From contig NC_063160.1 of assembly GCF_020921035.1 (NCBI RefSeq), forward strand, positions 18,441,095-18,505,094: a stretch of 64,000 bases of DNA, in the 5' to 3' direction. The DNA comes from Rhodamnia argentea. Lineage: Eukaryota > Streptophyta > Magnoliopsida > Myrtales > Myrtaceae. Positions 10,345-21,900 of the stretch are shown one piece after another; position 1 is the stretch's first letter, and each line of letters opens with the position of its first letter. A program made the position numbers and the translations under genes. Below the pieces are notes generated by a model, which saw only the letters and a list, made by a program, of their open reading frames with translations, searched no databases and was not told the DNA's origin.

Positions 10345-10560
10345 GTGATGAATGGTCGCACTAGCGAAGCCTTTTTCTTCTTTGTAAAATTTTGTAGTGA
10401 ATTAGAAAGAAAAAAATTCAGGCATTGATAATATAGACGTGATGTTAGAGAAATCTGGAAAAGAAACTTGATTGCACATCACAACTCGGCCTAATTGCTT
10501 CGTTCATCGACCTAGATTTACCAAGTAAAAGTCTCGCTAAAGAGTTCTCGCTAAGTGATG
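10345..10560 (+). repeat. Third copy of the foldback arm
   Basis: The segment running from cctttttcttctttgtaaaattttgtagtg to the aagagttctcgctaagtgatg region matches the right arm of the foldback at 899-1120, with point differences. It shares the ordered landmarks gatgttagagaaatct, aagaaacttg-ttgcacatca and ctagatttaccaag. Confidence 0.7.
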
Positions 10561-10861
10561 GTCGCAATTTCTATGACCTTATATAAAGACAGACAATGAG
10601 GGGGGGGAGAGAAAATGGTTTTATGCACTTTCATGAAAAGTGTGTTATGGATTTTCACATGGCCTTGCAACGTTAACTAACGAAAAACTAATGAAAAGTA
10701 AATGTGCCATGTGTGTATGAATTCGAGGCTTTTGATAATCCAAAAATTAGTTTGGGATAAATTTATCAGAGATATGCCAGTTTGGTGTAATTTTATCACA
10801 AATATACCACTTTAACGTTTTTCGTGATACCAACCCTTTGATTTTCACGTGGAGTTAGCAC

Positions 10862-11768
10862 TAGGGGTGAGCAAAAAAGACCGCCCGGACCAGGACCGAT
10901 GGTCCGGTTCCCGATTTTAGGGGGATCCGGTCCGGTTCTTGGTTCCTAAAATTGGAACCGGTGATTGGGCGGTCCGATTCTCGGTTCCAGGGCCTAGAAC
11001 CGGGCCGCACCGCCCGAACTGGTCCTGTTTTTTTAAAAAAAGAAATAGGTAAACCTCACATTTTACTTGTTTAGGTTTGGGGTTTCTTTCTTTGCGTCAC
11101 TTCAATTCCAACATCATCATCATCTTCTTCTTCTTCTTCCCCATCCTCTATCTTTCCCTGGTTTTCTCTTGATCATTCTTTTTCCTTTTCCCCCTCTTCA
11201 ATTTGTTTTCTCTCTTGCATCAAGCCAACCCTAACGCAATCGCAAGTGATTTTCAACCGGATTCCTGCTCGACCTAAGCACGATGCTTTCCATACTCGGG
11301 GTACAGAGTTGTCCTCCGTCTCTTCGCAGCCTAGAGCTCGACCTCCGGTTAGTGCTTCCATGTACTTTTCATTGATCAAGATTGAATTTTTCATTGATTA
11401 AGTGTAGTAGACAGAGGACCTCTCCACTTCTCTCACTACACATGACATAAGTTCAACTGCTCTGTGCCTTCATCTAGGAGCCCGATCGCTTAGCCTTCGT
11501 CTCTCATGCGTGTGTGCGCCTCTGCTCGACACCTCCAAAGGCTTTCCCCCACACACTCTCTCGATCGATCTCTCGATCCCTCGGTCGCATGGCTTGGTGA
11601 GTCTTTTGGAACCGCTCGGGAACCGAACCGGACCAATGGTCCGGTCCGGTTTCCGGTTCCGAGGGTGGCTGGTCCAGTCCGCGGTTCCAAAGAGTGAGAA
11701 CCGAGACCACCGGTCCAGTTCTCCATTTTTTATGGGAACCGGACCAGATCGGAAACCGCTCACCCCTA
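10862..11768. mobile_element. Non-autonomous hAT-type element, 907 bp, nested
   Basis: The ends are taggggtgagc (10862) and its inverted copy gctcacccctag (to 11768), followed inward by repeated ggtccggttc-type GC-rich motifs in inverted orientation. The flanking 8-mers gttagcac (10854-10861) and gttggcac (11769-11776) match at 7 of 8 bases, the length expected for hAT insertion. No transposase is encoded. Several overlapping frames in the GC-rich ends are by-products of the inverted repeats. The element interrupts an older repeat that resumes at 11777. Confidence 0.75.
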
Positions 11769-12058
11769 GTTGGCACGTATCATCCAACTCAATAATTTAA
11801 CGGTAAAATTTGACGAAAACTAACTGGAGATAAATTTATTACGGATGTATCAATTTGAGATTTTTAAAATTAAAAAATTACTTTATGGTAAATTTGTCAT
11901 ATGTGTATTAGTTTGGGGTTCTTCTTTATATTAACTCTAGATTCTTTGCCTAAAATGTTGCCTTTGGACTAATTTCTTAAGATTTAAGAGGAAAACGATT
12001 TGTGCTTCTCCCTAAAAATAGCCACCACCCAGGCAAAAATTATGCACCTGAGTATATA

Positions 12059-12080
12059 CTTTTTTTTTCTGACAAAGAAA
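12059..12080 (-). repeat. A-tailed micro-insertion 3
   Basis: The 22-bp insert is T-rich on + (T-run, then ctgacaaagaaa) between 8-bp direct repeats agtatata at 12051-12058 and 12081-12088. It lies directly beside insertion 4. Confidence 0.45.
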
Positions 12081-12095
12081 AGTATATAATCTAAT

Positions 12096-12112
12096 TTTGA
12101 CAAAAAATAAGC
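12096..12112 (+). repeat. A-tailed micro-insertion 4
   Basis: The 17-bp insert tttgacaaaaaataagc lies between perfect 12-bp direct repeats atataatctaat at 12084-12095 and 12113-12124. The first duplication overlaps the second duplication of insertion 3, so two events hit the same spot. Confidence 0.6.
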
Positions 12113-12979
12113 ATATAATCTAATCTACAGCCTACAATCTATGTCTATATTCCATAGTTATAAACATAAACGACAGGTTTTGGTCGTTAGGCAATTAATG
12201 CTTGATTGATTTTGCACTTAGATAGGTCGATTTGTCTTATATTATTGGTAGAAGAAATATAATTTAACATGCATAATTATCTATAGTTGATAAATATACT
12301 AAGTGTTTTTTGGTTTGTACAGAATAATACTGATGATGATGACGAGGACGAGGACGACAACGGTGATGACGGTCATAATAACTTAAAATGTGAGTTTTCG
12401 CGCATTAATGCTGTCCATTCCATTAGAAGGTAACAGTGATAATAGCCTATATTACTAAAGGCGAGCTTGGACAATACTTTAGTCTATTGATTATTCAGAT
12501 CATTGCCGAAAGAGAATTTAACTATAACTTTCATCAACTCTATACAATATTTTAGTCAAGTTGTCCAAAATTAGATAAAGGAAATTGTCATTTTGAAAAT
12601 TTATGAATTATAATTCACCTACATAGTCACTCATTTAGTCGCCCCGTAACTGTAATATTTACCCGTGCCGGTGTGAAAAATAGCTTTGTGGGATGAAAAG
12701 CACAAGAGGGTACCCAGAAGAACATAAGGGAAAAATACTGAATCAACTATGGATATAAGAACCTTTGCTCTTGTTATTTCACCAATATGCATTTGAGATA
12801 ATCATACACCAGAAGCCAAAATCTTTTCAATGATACAACATGGAACAAACAACCTGACCTAGAGACATCACCACAGAGTCAAGTCACCTTAGAAACCCAC
12901 TCATATGTACAGAAAAGAAGATTGCTACTGTAGAAATTTTGGAAGAGGGCAAAACTATACACATCCCTTCAGGCCCTAA

Positions 12980-15900
12980 CTAATATTCAATTCCCTCTTC
13001 AGCTTCAGTCAAGCTCTCATCATTTTCATTTAACAAGTAGTCACATAGCTCCAAAAGCTGATCCGCAAGCGGAGGAATCCCAGGATAGCGCCCATCATTA
13101 TATTTGTGAGCATTGAAGGTGATCTGCCACACGTCATGCCTAAAATCCTCGCGGTTCTTATACTCCATCCTCCTTACCTTCTCCCTGATAGTGGACAGAT
13201 CCATTGGCTTATCAATGATGTCCAGATAGTCTGGAGCCTCTTTCTTAGTGACAGGTTTCAAAAAGAGATAAGAAACCTCCTGCCTGCCCCTTAGTGTCTC
13301 CACTATGCGCTCCAAGATGTTCGCCAATCCAACCTGGAATAAGTTCAACATTAAATTATGCACGCAGAAAACTGAGTCACGTAATGCATGGACTATGCTC
13401 CACATGAAAATCAGTATATCCAATTGGAAAGGGATTATCAGACCAGCAAAGTGAACCAAAGATTTCGCGTTCACTGGAACACAGCAATAAAGAGCAATTA
13501 TCAAATTATCAAGTAAATTGCCACCAGATGAATTCCATCCCAAACCTAATCCAAGCCACTCATGGATGGCATCAAGTGGTCAATGCAGTTGCTAGAGATT
13601 GCTCATACTCATGACAGAAGTACTAAATCTACAGCCTCAATATGAAATAGCTATTGCTAACTGTCATGCTATAGAACATCCATTAAAGTGAAATATAATT
13701 ACCAGCAACAGTAGTTAAGCAACGGACTCAACAGAAATGAAAATCAGGTATAAAACAGCAGAATGAGTACCTCCCCGCCTCTGCGACGCTTCGTAGGTAG
13801 TGCATAGTCTGCACTTAATTTTCCAGGCTCAATAAGAGGCTTCCTCTTTGCTGTCCGGTCCCTTTCCAGCATCCTTTTATCATTTCTTCTAGCCCTATAG
13901 TCTTCTAGGTACTCATCTCTCGTTTCAACCTTTTTCATCTTCTTCTGTTTCTTCTTTGCTTTCTGGCGCTCTTCCTCTTCCCTCTCCCGTCTTAATGACA
14001 CTTCGTATCTTTCTATCTCAGCTAACCTTTCTCTCTCTTCTAACATTCTGATTTCTTCCATATACTGCCTCTTCGTCCTTTCTTCTCTCAATCTCTCCAT
14101 ATTTCTCCTCTTCTCTTCTTCTTCCCACCATCTTTTATCTTCCCGAGATTTCTTCTTTGATGACGACTCCGTAAAATAAGTGTTCTCTTGCGTTCTGGAT
14201 CTCTCAAAATCCGACAGTTCAACTATTTTCTTCGTCTTTCTGTGCTCAAAATCAGTACTTCCTTCCTGACTGGCCTGGTCCAGGTCAATAATTTCTTTTG
14301 GCCTTTTGATAATTAATTTTTTGTGAGATTGTTCCTTTTCAATATCTGCCGGTGGCCGTATGACAATAGATGGCCTATGAGGCTCAATTTGTGCTTTATC
14401 TGTATCCACTGGTGGCCGAAATACAATAGAGGTCTTCTGGGCTTCTGGATGGACTCTATCAGCATCAGTTGGACGGCGTATCACAATAGAAGATTTATGG
14501 GATTCTAGTTGTACATCTGCTGGTTTTGTTTTGCTGGAGATAACTATCTTATTGACCTTCACAGCAGACTTGCTCCCAGCATCGACAATAGACATTGCCA
14601 CTTGGTCTGAACTTTGGGTAGAACCCAGAGTGATGTCATCAGAAGGCTTGTCAACCAATCCGCATGTGAGCTTCAAAGAGTGAACTTTTGTTTTGGAGCC
14701 AGACTTCTGACCTTCAGTTGCTTCTGCCAGAGAAATTTTTGTTGCACTCTTAGGCATAATCTTCTTTGTCATAGATTTCTGTTGGGGAAGACTAGCAGGA
14801 TCAACTAAACTTGACTTCCCCAATGCTTTATCGGGATCAATGGCTTCTGTCTGTGAATCGAGATCCTCTCCGTACCTGGGGCAATTTTTGTTGGTTCTCA
14901 TGTGTCCAAGCTGGACAAAAGAGAGACAAACATTATGACATTATCACACAACATTAATTTTCCACAATGGTTGAAGTCACAGACCTGTCCACAGGCCCCG
15001 CAGACGAAACTCTCTCTGGCTGATTTCTTCTCCTTAAAGATCTAACCCAAATTGGAAAACCAAATTAGACAGGAAGCAAAACAGGAGAACACACAGTGAA
15101 GCAGTAGTGTCTTACAATAGATATAACATGCGCTGTAGAAAGAAGAATCAAGGTTCACCCTCACACATATAGAAACACACATCCTGATGTGGCATATGAC
15201 TGCCGAACTATTGACTCTAAAGATTGATTTTTCATGGACATATCAGGCAGGAATTTCATATGTTGCAGAAGCAAGAAATAGCAAATGCACTAAAGCTAGA
15301 TGTGTTGCAATTGTGTTGGGTGTCAGAGGCCGACTTTTTAGCCTATCTTTCTTAGATATAATACAAGAAGTACATGTAATATGATAATTTAGTTATGCAT
15401 GTTTATAGATTATTGCAAATGGGAGAGTAATATGTTATCTCTAATAAATGAAATGAAGCCAAAGGTAAACACCAACGATCCATCAACATCAACATCACCT
15501 TTATCCCAAACGTAAACATCAACGATCCATACACAGGGAAAAAGGAGATCTGCTCTGCTCACTTAATATTCAATAAATGAAGCATATGGATGCAAATTTT
15601 GTATATGGGGTGGCTTCTACCTGAGGCCTCTTTGAATATAGGGGCAGTACGCCCTTAATACCTTCTTAAAAAAATCTTATCTATCATTCAGAAAAATTAT
15701 GCCCTAGATTAGATAAAAAGTACATTCATTATCTTGGGCAATCTAACAGCGAAAATAAAAAGAAGAAACCACCCCATTCCCTCAACAATCTTGCTTCCAC
15801 TGCCCCTTGACCTGCTGCCTTGGCAGATTCTTCTATCCGATCTAACAATTACACATGAAGACTGCTATCAGTCCGAAAATGTTACATAATCAGGACACAC

Positions 15901-18900
15901 ATACTTCAAATTAGTAAATATTTCCTATTAGACATAGGTAGGTTTCTTCTATTGTGGACTTCAAAGTGTATGACAAGTGTTCTACTACTTTTTAATAATT
16001 TTATTAGTGCCCAAGGGAATTTCTAAATGAGAACTTCTCCCCAAAGGCTATAATGTTTACGGGGATAGCGTCTTATCCAAGTGCAATGGCAACTAGCAAC
16101 AATCTGCAAAAAAACAAGATGGCAATGGGCACTCTTGCAAAAACAGATAAGACATCTTTTCCTGTCATAAGCGCAATCAAAGATTCAGTGGATTACGATC
16201 ATGAAAGCGATAGAACAAATAAGTTGACTTGCCTTCATTCCGTCACCCAATATTTTAATCTTCTTAGCTTTCACCTTCGTTGGGAAGTTCTTTTTTGCTA
16301 GCGGAGTTTCCACCTGCCAAAAGATTCATCAATCAAACCAATTCATGTGGAAAGGTTAACTCAAACTATGGGTAGGAAGAATTGACAAGGTGTTAAAGAA
16401 AATGATCCATCAAAAGATGGGCTACGAATAAGGTCAAACTTTAAGACTCTTGCTCACATCTTCTTGATCACCATTAATACTCTGTTTTGAACCTTCACCA
16501 GCAACTGAGCTTGATACTTGCTTCACTACTTTCTTTGGTTTCTTGACGCGCTCTCCTTTCTCAGAAACAAAAACAGGTCGTGAGACTGGAGCAGGGCCAA
16601 TTTCCTTCCGTACAGGTCCAATCTTTTCTTTCTTTAACAATTCCATCTCATCATCTGCATACCACTATTCAATCAGAAGGCTACATCTGTACCCAACATA
16701 TTCTCTAGAGAAACCATGTCGCATGAGCTAGTTATCAAAGAACACCCTAAATTTTATTAGTCAGAACTAAGAAAGTTTGTTCTCAATGAATGCTACAAAT
16801 AAGAACTCATGAGGCACCAACATGCTGCAGAGGCATCCAAGAAATTGAAGATGGCGCAGGGAAGATTGATCTTTCTTAAATCTAGGTAGAAGATCTCCAC
16901 TCATTAGCTCTGGTTCACGGCTAAACGTTGTAGGCCTAAGCACAGTTGTAACTCTTGGAGTCAGACCAGTAGGGGAGGAATCCTCTTAAGCAGGGGAATG
17001 CGACTATTGACAACATGGCTGCTGACGAGATGAAGTAAAATCGGGAGGTGGGTGACCAGTAGTGAAGGAGTTCCCACCCGGAAGGGGACAAGGTCAAAAT
17101 CCTACTACTGCTGGCCAAGATCTTCTTTCCTAAACTAATTGCCCTACATCTCGAGGTAGGAATCCTATCGAATGCTACTACTGTCAGCAGCCAATTGAGT
17201 TGATAAGCATGGGCATGGATAGAAGCAAGCCTTTACTAGCTACTTCTGGGAGCTTATTCATTTTAAGTTAATAATCAGCTAAGTGCATCATCATCTTGTA
17301 AGCATCAAATGTAAAAGCGTATTTTCTATATAATGAGCAATTTGTAACTAGTAACAAACAAACATGATACCATCCATGAGCATCTTGCATAATTCAAGGG
17401 CCTCAGCGGCTTCATCTTGAACCTTTTCCTCAGCCTCAACCATGGATGAATGCCTCCTCATTTTTAGTCCCTTGCCAACATCAGATCTATCATGCTTGTG
17501 TTCATTAATTGCTTCATCGCCTTCAAATTCTTCTGCATCAAGCAAATTTTCTAGGTCCCCTGCAAAGGAATCTAGGTCACTGTTGGATTCTGAATCGCTA
17601 GCACCTTCATCACCATCAATAGCTGTAAGAGACTGGAGTTGTCGATCCCAAATTTCCTGACATTTTTCTCGGGTTTGCTGCTGCAACTGAATAAACGACA
17701 TTCTCTGACCACGTGCATATTTGCTAATGGTCGTAGGGTCAACCTTAACTCCAGAAGCAGCTTGTTCACTAGAAAGTTCACGAATCATCGCTATCCGATG
17801 CCACCTAGTCTGCTTAGCTATAATTTCATCAGGTACGTTGAATTTTAGAAGAACCTGTAATTCAGAAAGTAGTAAAACCTTAGAAGCACCAAGGAATATT
17901 CAACCAGGACATAGGGAAACGTAGTATAATTCGACTAGACAGAAGCACACACAAACTTGAATCAATTACTATTTAAAGATTTCTCAAGAGGTGTCTTTTC
18001 TCCAATGAAATTTGCGGGACATTTTAGTGAATGGCGCAATACTGAAGGGAAATACAAGTCACCTAGTAAGCATACCCAATTGCCTCCAGTACCCAGCAAA
18101 TAAAGACGATCATGACAAACCAAAATAAGGAAGGATTCGGGTAAATCCATAACAAAAGCATGAAAACGTCTTCAATGCAAAGGGTTCAAATGCTTCATCT
18201 CAATTTGTCACCAAGCATACAAACCTCTCGTGCAGCTTCCATGCTTAGTCTACGTAGATCAGCATCTGTGCCAGTAACTGTGGAACCTCCACGAGCAGCA
18301 GCTGCTTTTTTCTTTGTCATTGCACTCGACATTGGTGCCTTTGGTGCAGCACGAACATAACTAAAACCAAGACCCCGACCAGATGGATCGCCAACACCAG
18401 AGATTTCCAAACGCTCAAGATTTTCTCGAACCTGAAGAGGTGACCAATAGATGACAGGTAAAATTAGAAAAGAACAAAAAAAAGACAGAAAAGTGAGTAA
18501 AGTGCTCCTGAGCCCCAAAAGTGTAATGAAAAAAGCAGATGAGTGCACCCAGGTCACAGGCTGCAGAAAAGGAAGGACAAAAGCCTTTCGTATATTTCAT
18601 ATTTTGCAGAAAGTAACCTGGTTTGTACAGGCAACAAAGTTGCTACTCAAGTTCCATGGAGTAATTTGCAGTTCCCTCTCAATGTGTGACGCAGCAGCAA
18701 GGGCAATTGCCTCATTAGGAAGCTGACTCATTGCCGATGCAATTCCAGTTGGATGCATAAGCTTCGTAATTCCTAAATGTTTTAGCCTGTAAAGACCAGC
18801 CTGCATACTTTCATATGCACAGACCTAACACCAAAATGGAGGAGAAAATCAATACATCTGGAGCAGTTGATTTCATAAGGAAAATTTACGAGGGGTGGTT

Positions 18901-21900
18901 AATGCAGTGTTATAGTACTGTACAGTCATGAGCTACAATCATTCGCACACTTGTCTAACTTCCGAGTGCAGATGAAAGACGAAGTGGTTGATCAGTATAG
19001 GACACATCAATGGCCAAAAATAATTGAAATACAGGTCACATGTGTAATATTCACACAAAACAGTTTGCACATCATGAAGTTCAAGAAGGTGCTAAAAACA
19101 CACGGACTCATGAACAATTAGATAGAATTATGCCAAGTGCCAACAAGCTTCAACCAAAAAAATAGTCTAGCCTCACTTATCCAACTTTCTCAACATCAAA
19201 TAGCAGTTAGGAAGGCTTCCATTTTGATCTAACTATGAGATATGTGGTGCAGATGCCGGCAAATGTTTCAAACTAGATGGCATAAATAAAGATGGGATGC
19301 CTGTATATGTGACTTAGAGATCAATTTAGATGAGACTCGTCTATTCACATTTATATCAGTTGAAATAAACAAAAAACCCTTCAGTTACTGAGCACACTTT
19401 TTCAGATACTATATTCATGAATTCAGTTCAGTCACTCCACAAAGAACGGAAGCTTGGATGGTGGACCTCCGATCATAATCTATCTGTTACTTACTGTCCA
19501 CCAGCATAAGATACATCTCCCCACTAGCAAATAATTCACAAATCTAACCCGACCATCAGGCTAAAAGTTCTGCTGATAGATGAACTTATCTTACGGTTCT
19601 GGTTAAAACTCACTATATCTCTGTTAACATGCTTTTTCACCATCTCTTTCTACTCAATCTTATGCATGAACTTCAAAGATGCAAACTCAAACACATCATT
19701 CGCTTCGAGGGAAACAGAGAAAATGACTCTTACCTTATCTGGTGGCACTAATTTTCTCAATGCTTCTTCTGATGGAATGTGGAAATTGGGCCTCATTTTC
19801 CAAATCCATTCCCCATTGGGACCCCTCTGTCATGTTCATGCATAAAAAAAGGACTACAGTCAGGGAAGAAGCTGCAACTTCAAAATACAGCAGCAGCAGG
19901 AAAAAGAGCCCAAATTAAGCAAGCATATAACTCTATAATGGACAAACCATAAATAAACTAACAAAGTTGGAGTATTCCAAAGTTCTCGTATTGATGCAAA
20001 ACTACCTTTAACTCGGCACATGCATGCTTTTTCAATCTATTACGGAGAAAGGCTTCAGACAGGTATGGGAACTGTGAGGACAACTCATCTGTCCGGACAT
20101 AAGGAGCTACGCCGCGTTTTTTAAGGGCACGAAACTGTCGAAACATGTAAACCAGTACTCTCTTCATGAGAAAAGATTGAAGGTCTTTTGTTCCTGGAGA
20201 CATAACTTCCATGAGAGGCTCCTGCAAGTGTGGGAACAAGATCAGATCACCAACATCAGTCTTCGCCATCTTCCACGAACCCTATTGTCTAGATGCAATT
20301 TTAGTAAATAAAGCAACCTACTGTGCGACAAATTCAAGGAGATGGAAGATTGTTTCACAAGCAACATTCATCAACAGTCTATTTGTAACCACATCAAATA
20401 GAGATTCTACCTTCAAAAGCTCTTCTATTCCTTCCTTTCCATGCTAAAGATGAGCGAATAAAAAAAGACTTAGCAAGGCCCACATTGATGCAATTTGTCT
20501 TCTGTGTTTTACAATACAGAAAGTTACATGCGTTTGAAATTTCTAAGAACATTTAGCTCAGTTTTCTTTTCTTACTCACACAGTACATCTATTCGCCACT
20601 AACATTCCAAAACAATTGCACTCCCAGTTAGCTTCCTCTAAAATTAAAGGCAGCGTCATATAGAATTTGCCTCCTCAAGATAGCTATCCAGAAACGTAGC
20701 TTGATTGTCCTATACAATGTGCTAAATAGCAATCTTAGGTACTTATAATCTTAAAACCTCTCCCAGCTCTTCCCCCGTAATCACCAATTGAACAGCCGAC
20801 AAAATTCCCCTGCCACTTGCCTTTTCTCCATAAATGAATTATTTTGAAATATGGCACTCTTAACATCTCATCATCCATAAGTTTGCACTGAACCATTTCC
20901 ATTATTCTATCTTACCCTTTTCAACATTACAATCAAGTCAAACAAATATCTTCGAACTATCCAAAGAAAACGAGCACAAAAGACTCAGAAAATAGGAACC
21001 ACTAAATCTAAAGAGTAGTCAAGGATAAACATTAAACTGGTAAAAGGAGACTATAGTGACATGCCTTCGACATTCATCATGTGTAGAACACATGACCAAA
21101 CTCATTGCCATGCTGTCAAAATGTGAATACAAATTTTTTAAGGCTTGCATTTGCAGATAAATCTCTGGCCCTGCTTTTGAGTGTCTGAGACATGATTTTA
21201 ACACAGTCCAATGTGATCTTTAAAAACACACATATAATCTGATTTGTGCAGAGACCTTCAAACTTTTCTATAGCAAATTCACTTAATTACAGTGTATAGA
21301 ACCAGTACCAAAGTCATATTCAGCCAGTAAACCTCAAAAGCACATCAGCACATCATATTCATCTCAAGAAAAAGTGAATATGCTAGAAACAATTATATCT
21401 ACCTCATTTTAAGTCCAAGAATGATTAGAAAGAAAGACCATCATGACTATAATTATCAAAAGAAGCACCCAAGAAAGAGGATTATTAATATTTAGGACAG
21501 ACCTGTTGTCCGACAACATTAATCTTGTCGATCCTTCTAACAGAAAGCTTCCCTTTCGCAGAGCGAATCAAAAGATAGTCGGTTGAGGACACCTTGTGAG
21601 GAAATACAGGTGCTCTATACATGTTTGTTTCAAGAGATGACTGTGCACAGCCAGGTTTTATGTCTCCAAGGAAAGGTGATTTATCAGTAGAATCCAGTAC
21701 CATCACATTCCCCAAACTCCTGTTTTCACTACGTAAAAAGATGCCATTTTGATCACTTGGGGCTGTTTTCTGATAGTATGTGCAAAGTCTTGCACCCATC
21801 CCTGGATTGCTCAGCAATAGGGGTCTTTCCTCACAATACCTACATTTTCGCTCAGAGAAGCACCACTTTAGAACGTCAATCACCAAAAGTGTCAGAATAT

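Larger units (their letters stand above)
11777..12979. other. Repeat remnant and TAF1 3' flank
   Basis: To about 11935 this is the distal half of the repeat split by the hAT element. An exon-like acidic patch, preceded by ttgtacag, lies at 12321-12390 (Asp/Glu codons then Asn/Gly/His). The last few hundred bases before 12980 probably hold the TAF1 3' untranslated region. Confidence 0.4.

Noticed and set aside
11470..11800. Cluster of overlapping frames on both strands
   Set aside because: They are produced by the GC-rich inverted-repeat end of the hAT-type element; none matches a family.
13744..14901. A separate 385-residue gene on the minus strand
   Set aside because: It is exon 20 of TAF1: it begins in the middle of the zinc knuckle and ends at a splice donor, in phase with its neighbours.
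21019..21204. Extra coding exon of TAF1
   Set aside because: No TAF1 similarity; joining the exons at 21503-21839 and 20006-20221 directly gives the conserved sequence GQQ-EPLMEVMSPG.
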